Of a stretch of 64,000 nt of DNA, positions 16,382 to 26,612 are shown piece after piece. Numbering within the stretch: position 1 is the stretch's first letter; every line of letters begins with the position of its first letter. Under the pieces are notes generated by a model that worked only from the letters and a program-made list of their open reading frames with translations, had not been told where the DNA came from and ran no database searches. The stretch spans positions 669,613 through 733,612 of the forward strand of contig NZ_JHXO01000001.1 in the NCBI RefSeq assembly GCF_000621705.1. Direction: 5' to 3'. A program made the translations under genes and the position numbers. This stretch comes from Prolixibacter bellariivorans ATCC BAA-1284. Its GTDB lineage: Bacteria; Bacteroidota; Bacteroidia; Bacteroidales; Prolixibacteraceae.

Positions 16382-19300
16382 ATGAGACGTTTTCTATTGC
16401 TTGTGGCAGCCATGATGGTTGCCTTCTCATCGGTTGCCCAAAAGAGGACTGTAACCGGGTTGGTCACTGACCAAAGCGGTGCACCGCTTCCCGGTGTAAA
16501 CATTGTCGTCAAGGGGACCACTAATGGTACCATCACCGACTTTGATGGTAAGTATCAGTTGGACGCGAAAGCATCGGATGTACTGAAATTCTCGTTCCTG
16601 GGATATATTCCTCAGGAAATTCCTGCCTCCAACAGTGTAATTAACGTAAAACTGAAAGAGGATACCAAATCACTCGACGAAGTTGTGGTCGTCGGTTATG
16701 GTACCCAGAAAAAGAGCGACATTACCGGTGCTGTGGCGTCGGTAAGCGCTGATGACCTCAAGGGCCAGCCGGTTTCTTCGGTCGATCAGGCACTTCAGGG
16801 ACGTGTAGCCGGCGTCCAGATTACCTCCAATTCCGGGGCTCCAGGTGGTTCTATCTCAGTCCGCGTCCGCGGTATCGGAACCATTAATAATGCCGACCCA
16901 TTGTATGTTGTTGATGGTCTGCCTGTTGGCGATATCAACTTTTTGAATCCGAATGATATTGCTTCTGTAGAAATTTTGAAAGATGCTTCTGCTTCTGCGA
17001 TTTATGGTTCCCGGGGGGCTAACGGTGTAGTTTTGATTACTACAAAAAAAGGTAAGTTGAATTCTAAAGCCAGTGTAAATCTCGATGTTTACTATGGTGT
17101 TCAGAAAGTAATCAACAACTGGAAAACAACTACTGGTCCTGAGTGGTACCAGATTCAGGAAGAACTGAACAAGACACGTACCAAGCCTATCGATCTTTCG
17201 CTGGTTGACAAAAACCAGAACACGGATTGGTTTAATGCTATTACGCGTGTTGCTCCAATGCAGAACTACAATTTCGGTGTAACCGGAGGTAGTAAGGCAA
17301 TGACTTACGCACTGAGTATCGGTCACCTGAATCAGGAAGGTACGGTTGAAGGAAGTAGCTTCGAACGAACGACCGGTAAGTTGAATGTAGGTTATCAGGT
17401 TTCCAAGCGATTTAAAATCGGTACGAACCTGAATATCGAGCACAGTAAGAAATATTCCATCAGCGAGGAGAATTACCACGTGGGAGTAATTAACACAGCG
17501 ATTAAAATTGAGCCGGTAATTCCGGTATGGAAGGACAAAGCCAATCATGTTTATGATTATTCAAAGTTTACCGACTATCCGAACCCGGTAGCAGCGATTC
17601 AGTATGATAACAATCATTCAGAAAAACTTCAGCTGGTAGGAAATATTTTTGGTGAGTTAGAACTGGCTAAGGGGCTGAAAGCGAAAACCAGCTTTGGACA
17701 GAGTAGCTACCGGACTGACTACTATAACTTCACTCCGGTTTATTCGGTCAATATTAACCAGCAGAATCTGGTGAATAACGTATATCGTAAATATGCCCGC
17801 GGTGATTACTGGTCATGGGAAAACACGCTGAACTACGATGCTGCGTTTGGAAAACACAGCCTGTCGGCACTGGCTGGTTACACGATGGAAGAAGGAAACT
17901 ATGAATGGTTCTCTGCATCGAAAAACAATATTCCGAACGAAGATCCTTCCATGTGGTACCTAGATGCTGCAGCAGATGGGGATTTAGCAACCAGTAAGGA
18001 GTCTTCCGTTTCTATGATGTCTTTTCTCGGACGTATCAACTATTCGTATGAGAACAAGTATCTGGCAACAGTTAACTTCCGTGCTGATGCTTCCTCTAAA
18101 TTTCCGAAAGAAAACCGTTGGGGATATTTCCCGTCTGTAGCACTTGGATGGAAAATCTCAAAAGAGTCTTTCCTGGAGAATGCAACCTGGTTGACCAACC
18201 TGAAACTGCGCGCCGGCTGGGGACAGATAGGTAACCAGAATATTGGAAGTTATCCTTACCAGGAAACAATGAACGGCAACTCGCAGTATCGCTACCTCTT
18301 CGGAATGACCCCGACCATCGATCAGGGTTACGTAGTGACCGGCATGGTTGACCAGTCTATCAAATGGGAAACAGTTGAATCATTGAACTTTGGTGTTGAT
18401 GCATCATTCTTCGACGACCGTTTACAGACAACCATCGACTGGTACAACAAGAAAACCAAGGACATGCTGGTACAGGTGCCGATTCCATATTATTACGGAT
18501 ACGAAGATGGGCCAACTTCAAATGTAGGTTCGGTGAAGAACAATGGTCTTGAGGTTTCTGTTAACTATCGCGATCGGATTTCAAACAAGCTTTCCTACAA
18601 TGTTGGTTTCAATATTGCTACGGTGAAAAATGAAGTACTCAGCTTGGGTAATGGTAAGCCGATTGCAGGGGGAACTTATTATGGAGGTAATGCAACCCGC
18701 ACCGAAGAAGGTGAACCTATCGGATATTTCTATGGATATAAAACGGATGGTGTTTTCCAGTCACAGCAGGAAATTGATAAGGCACCGGTTCAGGAAGGAA
18801 GTAGCAACGAAGATTTGAAGCCCGGTGACCTGAAGTTTGTCGATGTGAACGGAGACGGTGTTGTAAACGATGAGGATAAAACTTATCTGGGAAGCCCGAT
18901 TCCGAAATTTACCTATGGTTTCAACCTGGGTGTTACTTACGGAGCTTTTGATCTTAGCGCATTTGTACAGGGCTCACAGGGGAATAAAATCTTCAATGCC
19001 ATGAAGACACACCTGTATAACTTCGATGAAACCAATAAGTCGACAGATATGCTGAATTCATGGACTCCGACGAATACCAATACCAATATGCCTCGCCTGA
19101 ACGGTAATGACAAGAACAACACCAATCGTACATCAGACCGATTTGTAGAAGATGGTTCGTATGCGCGTCTGAAGAACATCACGCTGGGTTACACGCTTCC
19201 TAAATCATTGGTTCAGAAAGCCGGTATCGCTTCGTTGCGGTTCTATGTATCAGGTCAGAACCTGGTTACCATTACCAACTATTCAGGTGCTGATCCGGAA

Positions 19301-19402
19301 ATCGGACAGAATGCAACTGACAAATATCTGACTCGGGGTGTTGATATTGGTACGTACCCGCAGGCGCAGACCTATGTATTCGGTGTAAAACTGGGATTCT
19401 AA
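16382..19402 (+). CDS. susC: SusC/RagA-family TonB-dependent outer-membrane transporter
   Basis: A 1006-residue outer-membrane receptor. Signal peptide 1-19, then a carboxypeptidase-D-like domain (about 22-100, TGLVTDQSGAPLPGVNI), a TonB box region (DEVVVVGYGTQKKSD, about 98-112), plug domain (SIDQALQGRVAGVQITSNSG-type motif, SASAIYGSRGANGVVLITTK near 200-222) and a 22-strand barrel ending in a terminal aromatic residue (VFGVKLGF). It partners with the SusD protein encoded 20 bp downstream to import oligosaccharides or peptides with TonB energy. Placed in the plus arm after murQ, so its ligand is probably a peptidoglycan fragment. That ligand is inferred from context only. Confidence 0.95.
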   Translation: MRRFLLLVAAMMVAFSSVAQKRTVTGLVTDQSGAPLPGVNIVVKGTTNGTITDFDGKYQLDAKASDVLKFSFLGYIPQEIPASNSVINVKLKEDTKSLDEVVVVGYGTQKKSDITGAVASVSADDLKGQPVSSVDQALQGRVAGVQITSNSGAPGGSISVRVRGIGTINNADPLYVVDGLPVGDINFLNPNDIASVEILKDASASAIYGSRGANGVVLITTKKGKLNSKASVNLDVYYGVQKVINNWKTTTGPEWYQIQEELNKTRTKPIDLSLVDKNQNTDWFNAITRVAPMQNYNFGVTGGSKAMTYALSIGHLNQEGTVEGSSFERTTGKLNVGYQVSKRFKIGTNLNIEHSKKYSISEENYHVGVINTAIKIEPVIPVWKDKANHVYDYSKFTDYPNPVAAIQYDNNHSEKLQLVGNIFGELELAKGLKAKTSFGQSSYRTDYYNFTPVYSVNINQQNLVNNVYRKYARGDYWSWENTLNYDAAFGKHSLSALAGYTMEEGNYEWFSASKNNIPNEDPSMWYLDAAADGDLATSKESSVSMMSFLGRINYSYENKYLATVNFRADASSKFPKENRWGYFPSVALGWKISKESFLENATWLTNLKLRAGWGQIGNQNIGSYPYQETMNGNSQYRYLFGMTPTIDQGYVVTGMVDQSIKWETVESLNFGVDASFFDDRLQTTIDWYNKKTKDMLVQVPIPYYYGYEDGPTSNVGSVKNNGLEVSVNYRDRISNKLSYNVGFNIATVKNEVLSLGNGKPIAGGTYYGGNATRTEEGEPIGYFYGYKTDGVFQSQQEIDKAPVQEGSSNEDLKPGDLKFVDVNGDGVVNDEDKTYLGSPIPKFTYGFNLGVTYGAFDLSAFVQGSQGNKIFNAMKTHLYNFDETNKSTDMLNSWTPTNTNTNMPRLNGNDKNNTNRTSDRFVEDGSYARLKNITLGYTLPKSLVQKAGIASLRFYVSGQNLVTITNYSGADPEIGQNATDKYLTRGVDIGTYPQAQTYVFGVKLGF

Positions 19403-19422
19403 TTGAATAAGGATTTATAGTT

Positions 19423-20991
19423 ATGAAAATTTCATTAAAGACATACACAAAGGCATTGGTTATCGGATGCCTTGGCTTGTCGGTCGTGAGTTGTTCGGAC
19501 TTTCTTGACAAGCAAAAGCTAGGACAGGAAACCTCTGCGGTTTACTTTAACAGCCAGGATAAAGCCATCCACTCCGTTACGGCTGCCTACTCGGATTTGA
19601 AGGACTATCGTTTCGGTTGGTTTCAGTGGGCCTTCGGTGAAACATTGAGTGATAACGCCATTTACAGTGGCTCTGACGGCGATAGTGGAGGGTTCCAGCC
19701 ATTGAAAGATTTCAATGGTACGGCCGACATGTCTCAGGTTCGGTATAAGTGGGAGTTGTGCTACCGCGGAATTAACAAATCCAATCAGGCTATCGAAGGA
19801 ATTGAGGCGATGAACGATGACTTGTTCACCACGCCCGGCCTGAAAAAACGACTGATTGCAGAAGCACGTTTCCTTCGCGCTTACTATCACTGGAATCTGG
19901 TCATTACATTCGGAAAAGTTCCGATTGTGGATCACCTGATTAAAACAGCAGATGAGAAGATTGCTCCTTCTTCTATTTCGGATGTGTATGATTTTATCGC
20001 ATCGGATCTGGAGGCTGCTGAAGCCGATCTTCCGCTGAAAAGCGAATATGCTGCCTCTGATATTGGTCGTGCAACCAAAGGTGCTGCCGATGCTTTCCTG
20101 GCAAAAGTGAATCTTTACCGGAAAAACTGGACTGACGCAGCTAAGTGGTCGAAGAAGGTGATTGATTCAGGCGAATATCAGTTGGATCCCAACTATGCGC
20201 ATCAGTTCTCTTTCGATGGTGAAAACGGAATGGAATCGATTTTCGAAATCCAGTTCTACGATTCGCCAACCGAGACTTCGGCGTATCGTAATAATGGTAA
20301 CTTTCAGACCCTGTTTCAGTTGCCGCGTAACATCACTTATGGTTACGGTATCAACCAGCCGACAAAAAATTTGTACAACGCCTTCATGGCTGAGAACGAT
20401 ACAGTTCGTATGCAGGCGACCCTGTTGGATACCACAGAGGTATTCCACAACGAGCTGGCTGATTTGTATACCGCTTTGGATCAGGCAGAGCAGAGCGGCG
20501 ACCAGGCGACCATCGATAAGGCAAAAGCTAATTTGGCAGCCGGAAAAACGAGGCTCACTTTCGACCGTACCGGTTTTTACAACCAGAAGATTTATGTGGA
20601 CCCGGCGCACCGCGCTACCCATATCCGTAACAATGGAAACAATACCCGCGTGATGCGCTATGCTGAGGTTCTGCTTATGTACGCTGAAGCAGAATATCAT
20701 TTAGGAAATGAAACCGAAGCACTGGCAAAAATGAATATGGTACGCGAGCGGGTGAACCTTCCCGATAAGAGTGTCTCGGGTGATGCACTGCTCCAGGCCA
20801 TCTACACTGAGCGTCGTCTCGAACTGGCAATGGAAAATGATCGGTATCCCGATTTGGTTCGTACCGGGCGTGCCAACATTCTGCCTAACTGGACAGAGGC
20901 ACACGAATACTGGCCGGTACCACAGGCTGAGGTGGATATTACATCAGGTGATGTTCCCCAGAACCCAGGATATACAGCCACAGGCAACTAA
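19423..20991 (+). CDS. susD: SusD/RagB-family nutrient-binding lipoprotein
   Basis: A 522-residue surface lipoprotein. The signal peptide ends in a lipobox with the acylated Cys in SVVSCSDFLDK (Cys 24). The TPR-like N-terminal part and the C-terminal RagB/SusD segment (RYAEVLLMYAEAEYHLGN, about 410-427; IYTERRLELAMEN near 460) are typical. It caps the SusC barrel encoded 20 bp upstream. A stem-loop with U tract follows the gene at 21021-21072, separating susCD from the amidase gene. Confidence 0.95.
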   Translation: MKISLKTYTKALVIGCLGLSVVSCSDFLDKQKLGQETSAVYFNSQDKAIHSVTAAYSDLKDYRFGWFQWAFGETLSDNAIYSGSDGDSGGFQPLKDFNGTADMSQVRYKWELCYRGINKSNQAIEGIEAMNDDLFTTPGLKKRLIAEARFLRAYYHWNLVITFGKVPIVDHLIKTADEKIAPSSISDVYDFIASDLEAAEADLPLKSEYAASDIGRATKGAADAFLAKVNLYRKNWTDAAKWSKKVIDSGEYQLDPNYAHQFSFDGENGMESIFEIQFYDSPTETSAYRNNGNFQTLFQLPRNITYGYGINQPTKNLYNAFMAENDTVRMQATLLDTTEVFHNELADLYTALDQAEQSGDQATIDKAKANLAAGKTRLTFDRTGFYNQKIYVDPAHRATHIRNNGNNTRVMRYAEVLLMYAEAEYHLGNETEALAKMNMVRERVNLPDKSVSGDALLQAIYTERRLELAMENDRYPDLVRTGRANILPNWTEAHEYWPVPQAEVDITSGDVPQNPGYTATGN

Positions 20992-21020
20992 TATAGTTTA
21001 ACGTTTTTCATAGATGAAGT

Positions 21021-21076
21021 AAAAGCCGGAGGATGGCAGGCAGACTTACTCTATTTGTCGCTTCCGGCTTTTTTAA
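21021..21076 (+). terminator. Terminator after susD
   Basis: AAAAGCCGGA (21021-21030) pairs with TCCGGCTTTT (21063-21072) and is followed by further T. The loop is long (about 32 nt), so termination may be partial. It lies 30 bp after the susD stop. Confidence 0.6.
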
Positions 21077-21241
21077 AACTAATTAATTGATTGTAGAAAA
21101 GGAGGTTGTAGCTTTTATGATTGCTCTTTTTCTGCGATATTTGAAAAAAAACGTATCGATTCTCTTTATACACGGTGGTTTAGTCTTTCTGCCAACTCAC
21201 TGAAATCGCCGGAAGCTTGTAACAAATAAAGTTACCAACGC

Positions 21242-24235
21242 ATGAAAAGTCTTCTGTTCAGCATTCTCATTTTTTTGTTGGTTGTACCCGCCCGGGCGCA
21301 ATCGTATTACAATAAAACGGAAGTCAATACCTTGCCCAACAAGGTGAAAAGAGCTTACCGCAGAACAAGCCGCTATCTCGACGATGCCGTGAAAGGTGAT
21401 TTTAAGTACACCCCGCCGGCGCGCTCGAAAATCGATACCCTCTTCTTCAGCGGCGATACCCTTGTCGTTCAATTTAAAGACGAATTTGGTTACAAAACCC
21501 TGCGCACCATGCAGGTAAAAGATATTTATGCTCAGCTGGGCGATAAGCTGAGAGGATTGGCCCGGCGCCATCCTGTAAAAGTGGTGGTGAAAGGCTACCA
21601 ACTTTCGCGCCTGGTACCCAACTACTACCGTGAAGATAAAGATCCTTCGCGGTTGATGCCCGACAGTGTGAACCAACCCATCCATGTTCAGGATATTTCG
21701 AAACCCTACCGGATTACCGAAGGACTGAACCATCGTCACATTGCTTTGTGGAACAGTCATGGTTGGTATTACAACAATAAACTCGACCGTTGGGAATGGC
21801 AGCGGGCTCCTGTTTTTACTACTGTAGAAGACGTGCTGCCAACATCATTTGTGCTCCCGTTCCTGGTTCCGATGCTCGAAAATGCAGGAGCCAATGTGTA
21901 CCTTCCCCGTGAGCGCGATACGCAACCCCACGAAGTAATTGTCGATAATCAGGATTCTTCCTACCGGGAAGAGCCTTACCAAAATATTTTTACTACCGGC
22001 GAAGGCACCGGATTTGGCGTAGGAACACCGCCTTACGTGGCGGGGCAAAATCCATTTCAACAGGGAGATTACAGAGTTTTAAACCTGGAACCCGGTTCGA
22101 AAGCCAAAGTCAGTTGGACGCCCAATATTCCTGCTGACGGGAAATACGCCGTATACGTTTCATACAAAACACTACCGAATAGTTCGGATAAAGCACATTA
22201 CGAAGTACGTCATGCAGGCGGAACCACTCATTTCGTCGTCGACCAGCAAATGGGCGGCAGTACATGGGTGTACCTGGGAACTTTTCAGTTTAAGAAAGGA
22301 ACCAGCCCGGCGGAGGGTAGCGTAACCTTGCTGGCCAACGGTGTAAAAGGCAAAGTCCTTACGGCAGACGCTGTACGCTTTGGTGGTGGAATGGGAAATG
22401 TTGCGCGTGGCGGAAAAGTGAGTGGTCGTCCCCGTTGGACGGAAGGTGCCCGCTATTATCTGCAATATTGCGGTTTCCCGGATTCGTTAACGTACAGTTT
22501 CAATGGGGGGCAAAACGATTATGTGGATGATTACCGCAGTCGCGCCCGTTGGGTAAATTACTTGCACGGCGGAAAATACATGGAGCCCTGGATCACGAAA
22601 GGGAGAAATGTACAGGGGGAACATATCCCCATCGACTTGAGTCTTGCTTTCCATACCGATGCGGGGCATCACCTGGGAACAGATACCATAGTAGGAACAT
22701 TAGCCATTTACAGCACACGCGATGCAGAGTTTAATAAAAAGTATCCTGATGGTAGGAGCCGTTTAACGAATCGAGACTTTGCCGATATGTTGTCGACTCA
22801 GATTGTTGATGACATCCGGGCGAAAGAACAACCCAACTGGACGCAGCGTGAGCTGTGGGACAAACGGTACAGCGAAGCTACCTATGCAACCATTCCGTCA
22901 GCCTTGCTGGAACTGCTTTCGCACCAGAACCTGGGCGACATGATTTCAGGAAATGACCCGGAGTTCCGGTTTGTAGTAGCGCGCGCTATTTATAAATCGA
23001 TGCTGAAATTCCTGGCGACTTATCACGAAGTGCCTTACATCGTGCAGCCACTGCCGGTCGATGCTTTCAGTGCCAATCTGGATAGCGGTAAAGCACAGCT
23101 TTCGTGGCATCCGGTGGACGACCCGCTGGAGCCGACGGCCAAACCGAAACAGTATGTAGTGTATACCCGGATTGGCAATAGTGGCTGGGACAACGGTGTG
23201 TTGGTCGATCAACCCAAATATGAAACGCCTGCGTTAGATCAGGGCAAAATTTATAGCTACAAAATCACCGCAGTGAATGAAGGTGGCGAAAGCTTCCCTT
23301 CCAACATCTTGTCGGTTTGCAATAATGGAAGTGATACCACGGTGATGGTGGTAGATGCGTTCGACCGGGTTTCTGCTCCTGAGGTGATTAATCAAGGGAA
23401 CTTCACTGGTTTTGCCGGTTGGCTTGACGAAGGCGTGGCATGGGGGAACGACCTTTCGACCATCGGTTCGCAATACAATTTTAATCAGTTGAAGCCGTGG
23501 ATCGCTAACGACGAACCGGGACATGGAGCCAGTTATCAGAACCGTACGGCGATGTTACCGCTGGGGAACAATTTCGATCATGTGTATAGTCATGGTGTTG
23601 CCATTCAGGCAGCAGGTTACAATGTCGTATCCTGCAGCCGGAAAGCTTTGGAAAACGGAACCGTTTCCCTCACGGGATACCCAATGGTTGATGTGATTTT
23701 TGGCGAAGAGAAAACCACCGAAAAGCCAGGTGGCGTTGAGAAATATACCCTTTTCACTCCGCAAATGCAGAAAGCACTGACTGATTATTGTAGTTCGCCC
23801 TCGGCCCGCTTGTTCATCAGTGGAGCTTATGTGGGCAGTGATTCATTTGAATCGGAGCATCGAGATGTGACTGCAGGGGAGAAGAACTTTGTCCGCAATG
23901 TCCTCGGTTACTTTGGACGAACCGATCATGCGACTGCTTCGCCACTGGTGAAAGCCACTACGGGCAGCCCGCTTCCGGTATTCGACGGCAAGTTTGGTTT
24001 CAACATGGAATACCGTCCGGATATGTACCGGGTGGAATCGCCCGATGCCATTGAGCCGGCCGATAGCACCGGAACAACCATTCTGCGCTATGTTGCCAAT
24101 AACAAAAGTGCGGCAGTAGCCTGCGATAAGGGGTATCGGGTAGTGACGCTTGGCTTCCCTTTTGAAACGATTACGACTCCGGAGCAACGCGCTGCGGTGA
24201 TGAAAGAGATACTTGGTTATTTACGGAAGAAATAA
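21242..24235 (+). CDS. Exported N-acetylmuramoyl-L-alanine amidase interrupted by a golvesin-like domain
   Basis: A 997-residue secreted protein with signal peptide 1-20 (ARAQ). Amidase_3 features appear in two blocks: HIALWNSHGWYYN (166-178, zinc His 173) with E196, and after about residue 385 a second block with SLAFHTDAGHHLG (zinc His). Between them (about 240-385) sits a golvesin/Xly-type beta-sandwich domain (EPGSKAKVSWTPNIP, YAVYVSYKTL, LTADAVRFGG), inserted inside the catalytic fold. A fibronectin type III domain follows (about 600-700), then a C-terminal region of about 290 residues (FIG-like SGAYVGSD). It should free peptides from glycan strands, preparing substrate for the NlpC/P60 and epimerase proteins encoded next, 6 bp and then 32 bp downstream. 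Confidence 0.85.
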   Translation: MKSLLFSILIFLLVVPARAQSYYNKTEVNTLPNKVKRAYRRTSRYLDDAVKGDFKYTPPARSKIDTLFFSGDTLVVQFKDEFGYKTLRTMQVKDIYAQLGDKLRGLARRHPVKVVVKGYQLSRLVPNYYREDKDPSRLMPDSVNQPIHVQDISKPYRITEGLNHRHIALWNSHGWYYNNKLDRWEWQRAPVFTTVEDVLPTSFVLPFLVPMLENAGANVYLPRERDTQPHEVIVDNQDSSYREEPYQNIFTTGEGTGFGVGTPPYVAGQNPFQQGDYRVLNLEPGSKAKVSWTPNIPADGKYAVYVSYKTLPNSSDKAHYEVRHAGGTTHFVVDQQMGGSTWVYLGTFQFKKGTSPAEGSVTLLANGVKGKVLTADAVRFGGGMGNVARGGKVSGRPRWTEGARYYLQYCGFPDSLTYSFNGGQNDYVDDYRSRARWVNYLHGGKYMEPWITKGRNVQGEHIPIDLSLAFHTDAGHHLGTDTIVGTLAIYSTRDAEFNKKYPDGRSRLTNRDFADMLSTQIVDDIRAKEQPNWTQRELWDKRYSEATYATIPSALLELLSHQNLGDMISGNDPEFRFVVARAIYKSMLKFLATYHEVPYIVQPLPVDAFSANLDSGKAQLSWHPVDDPLEPTAKPKQYVVYTRIGNSGWDNGVLVDQPKYETPALDQGKIYSYKITAVNEGGESFPSNILSVCNNGSDTTVMVVDAFDRVSAPEVINQGNFTGFAGWLDEGVAWGNDLSTIGSQYNFNQLKPWIANDEPGHGASYQNRTAMLPLGNNFDHVYSHGVAIQAAGYNVVSCSRKALENGTVSLTGYPMVDVIFGEEKTTEKPGGVEKYTLFTPQMQKALTDYCSSPSARLFISGAYVGSDSFESEHRDVTAGEKNFVRNVLGYFGRTDHATASPLVKATTGSPLPVFDGKFGFNMEYRPDMYRVESPDAIEPADSTGTTILRYVANNKSAAVACDKGYRVVTLGFPFETITTPEQRAAVMKEILGYLRKK

Positions 24236-24241
24236 TTAGAT

Positions 24242-25402
24242 ATGATGAATAAAATCTGGTATATCCTTTTATTGGCCTTTCTGGCCGCCTGTTCGTCTCC
24301 TGCTGAACAGGGGAATGTGCAAAAAGTAATTTCCTCTGTGCAGGAAAAATACGCGCCCGATCATCGAGAGGCGCTTTTCCGGGTGACTTCCGAAAAGCGA
24401 GGGGACGAGGTCATTTTGAAAGGCGAAACAAATTTGCCCGATGCGAAATTCGAATTGATGAATACGCTCGGAGACAACGGAGTGAAAACGGTAGATTCTA
24501 TTGAGGTGCTTCCGCAGAAACAGTTGGGCGATCGCAATTGGGCGCTGGTCAATCTGTCGGTAGCGAATATCCGCAGTAACCCGCGACACTCAGCCGAGCT
24601 GGCTACGCAAGCGTTACTGGGAACACCGGTCAGGGTACTAAAAAAACATGGTGGATGGTATTACATCCAAACACCGGACAACTACCTGGGATGGGTTGAC
24701 AGCTGGGGCATCTATCGTGAAAACGAAGCAGGGATGAACCAGTGGCGGAATGCCAAACGGGTAATCTTTACCGCCGATTATGGTTTGATTCGTACCCAGC
24801 CCGACGAGACCAGCCAGCCGGTTTCGGATGTGGTAATGGGAAATATTCTGGTGCAAACCGGAACAAAAGGAAAATATGCTGAGGTGAGTTTCCCGGACGG
24901 ACGGAAAGGTTTTCTTCCTCAGGCAGAATTGAGAAATTTCACCGAATGGGAAAACAATGTGAAACCCGATAGGGAAGGAATTTGCAAGCTGGCACACCTG
25001 TTTGTCGGACGACCTTACCTGTGGGGGGGAACTTCACCAAAGGCCATGGATTGCAGCGGATTTGTGAAAACCGTCTATTTTAATTTCGGTATCATTCTGG
25101 CCCGCGACGCATCGCTAATGGTTAGGCATGGCAAACCAGTTACACTGAAAAATGCAAAGCCGGGAGACCTGCTTTTCTTCGGCTACCACGGGAAAAACGG
25201 ACCGCGCGTTACTCATACCGGGTTGTATTTGGGTAATATGAATATCGAGCATTCTGCCGGCCGGGTACGGCTTAGCAGTCTCGACAGCACCAAAAGCAAT
25301 TACTTTACGTATGCTCCCGGCTATATGGTGGGCATGCGCGATGTGATTGATTCGGTGGATACCAACGGGATTGTTTCGGTCAAAAATCATCCCTGGTATT
25401 AA
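24242..25402 (+). CDS. SH3-NlpC/P60 lipoprotein, YkfC-like gamma-D-glutamyl endopeptidase
   Basis: A 386-residue lipoprotein (lipobox LAACSS, Cys 17). Bacterial SH3 domains span about 100-235 (WALVNLSVANIRSNP; GWYYIQTPDNYLGWVDSWG) and the NlpC/P60 domain 243-370: catalytic Cys in AMDCSGF (C271), His in RVTHTGLYLG (H325) and a third polar residue near H337. YkfC-type enzymes of this SH3-NlpC layout cut L-Ala-gamma-D-Glu from meso-diaminopimelate in free stem peptides. The next gene encodes the matching L-Ala-D/L-Glu epimerase, the same pairing as ykfB-ykfC in Bacillus subtilis, which makes this assignment strong. It starts 6 bp after the amidase stop. Confidence 0.9.
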   Translation: MMNKIWYILLLAFLAACSSPAEQGNVQKVISSVQEKYAPDHREALFRVTSEKRGDEVILKGETNLPDAKFELMNTLGDNGVKTVDSIEVLPQKQLGDRNWALVNLSVANIRSNPRHSAELATQALLGTPVRVLKKHGGWYYIQTPDNYLGWVDSWGIYRENEAGMNQWRNAKRVIFTADYGLIRTQPDETSQPVSDVVMGNILVQTGTKGKYAEVSFPDGRKGFLPQAELRNFTEWENNVKPDREGICKLAHLFVGRPYLWGGTSPKAMDCSGFVKTVYFNFGIILARDASLMVRHGKPVTLKNAKPGDLLFFGYHGKNGPRVTHTGLYLGNMNIEHSAGRVRLSSLDSTKSNYFTYAPGYMVGMRDVIDSVDTNGIVSVKNHPWY

Positions 25403-25434
25403 ATTTTCAAACTAACTAACGTAACAACCTTCAT

Positions 25435-26589
25435 ATGCAAACGAACCGACGTAACTTTCTGAAGGCGGGATTGCTGACCGGAGCTGGTGTCGCAGCCGCT
25501 CCTATACTGCAGTCGTGTCAGTCATCTGAAAATAGAAACAACATGAAGCCTGGTGATCGATTGGAATTTAGTTTTCAACCATACGAATTGCAACTGAAGC
25601 ACGTGTTTACGCTGGCTTCTTCGTCGCGGACCACTACCCCGGTGATGCTGACGAAAATCCGGTTTGGTGATTACGAGGGGTATGGCGAAGCATCGATGCC
25701 GCCTTACCTGGGCGAATCGCACGAGACTGCTGCCGCTTTTTATCGCAAGCTAAATCTGGCGCAGTTCAACGACCCGATGCGGATGGAGGAGATTATTGAT
25801 TATGTCGATAATATCGCTCCCGGAAATCACGCGGCCAAATGCTCTATCGATATTGCCTTGCACGATTTGGTGGGTAAAATGCTGGATGAGCCCTGGTATC
25901 GCCTGTGGGGATTTTCGAAGGAGAAAGCGCCGTCTACTTCTTTTACCATCGGTATTGATACACCGGAAGTGGTGAAAGAGAAAACCCGGGAAGCTGCCGG
26001 TTTTAACATCCTGAAGATAAAACTGGGACGCGGAACGGATCGGGAAATCATCAAAGCCGTACGTTCGGTAACCGATGTGCCGATTTGTGTTGATGTGAAT
26101 CAAGGGTGGAAAGACAAGCGCGAGGCTCTCGATATGGTTCATTTCCTGAATGAGAACGGCTGTGTGTTTGTCGAACAGCCCATGCCAAAGGACCAGCCCG
26201 ATGATGTCGCCTGGTTAACCGGAAACAGCCCCTTGCCCATTGTCGCGGACGAAGCGGTGCAGGATTTGGCTGATATGAAAAAGATATACGGCGTGTATTC
26301 CGGAGTGAACATCAAGCTGGAGAAATGTGGTGGTTTGCGTCATGCTCACATGATGATGAATACGGCCCGTACGCTCGATATGAAAGTAATGGTTGGCTGT
26401 ATGACGGCCACTTCGTGTGCGGTCACCGCCGGGGCGCAGCTTTCGCCTTTCGTCGATTGGGCCGATTTGGATGGAAACCTGCTCATTAAAAACGACGTGT
26501 TTGAAGGCCTGAAAGTGGAAAAAGGGAAAATCATCCTGCCTGACGCGCCGGGAATTGGCATTCGAAAAATCTCTGATACGGAGATATAG
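25435..26589 (+). CDS. Exported L-Ala-D/L-Glu (dipeptide) epimerase
   Basis: A 384-residue enolase-superfamily enzyme. Active-site features: KIK (194-196), metal ligands in CVDVNQ (D220), VEQP (E247) and VADEA (D272), and the second Lys in IKLEKCGG (near 294); DLDGN lies near the end of the barrel. It interconverts L-Ala-D-Glu and L-Ala-L-Glu so that ordinary peptidases can use the product. Unlike cytosolic YcjG/YkfB it begins with NRRNFLKAG and a hydrophobic stretch ending in LQSC (Cys 28): a twin-arginine-like signal with a lipobox. It therefore appears to act outside the cytoplasm beside the NlpC/P60 lipoprotein. It is followed by a terminator at 26613. Confidence 0.88.
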   Translation: MQTNRRNFLKAGLLTGAGVAAAPILQSCQSSENRNNMKPGDRLEFSFQPYELQLKHVFTLASSSRTTTPVMLTKIRFGDYEGYGEASMPPYLGESHETAAAFYRKLNLAQFNDPMRMEEIIDYVDNIAPGNHAAKCSIDIALHDLVGKMLDEPWYRLWGFSKEKAPSTSFTIGIDTPEVVKEKTREAAGFNILKIKLGRGTDREIIKAVRSVTDVPICVDVNQGWKDKREALDMVHFLNENGCVFVEQPMPKDQPDDVAWLTGNSPLPIVADEAVQDLADMKKIYGVYSGVNIKLEKCGGLRHAHMMMNTARTLDMKVMVGCMTATSCAVTAGAQLSPFVDWADLDGNLLIKNDVFEGLKVEKGKIILPDAPGIGIRKISDTEI

Positions 26590-26612
26590 GATTTTTTTTG
26601 GGGTTAATTAAA

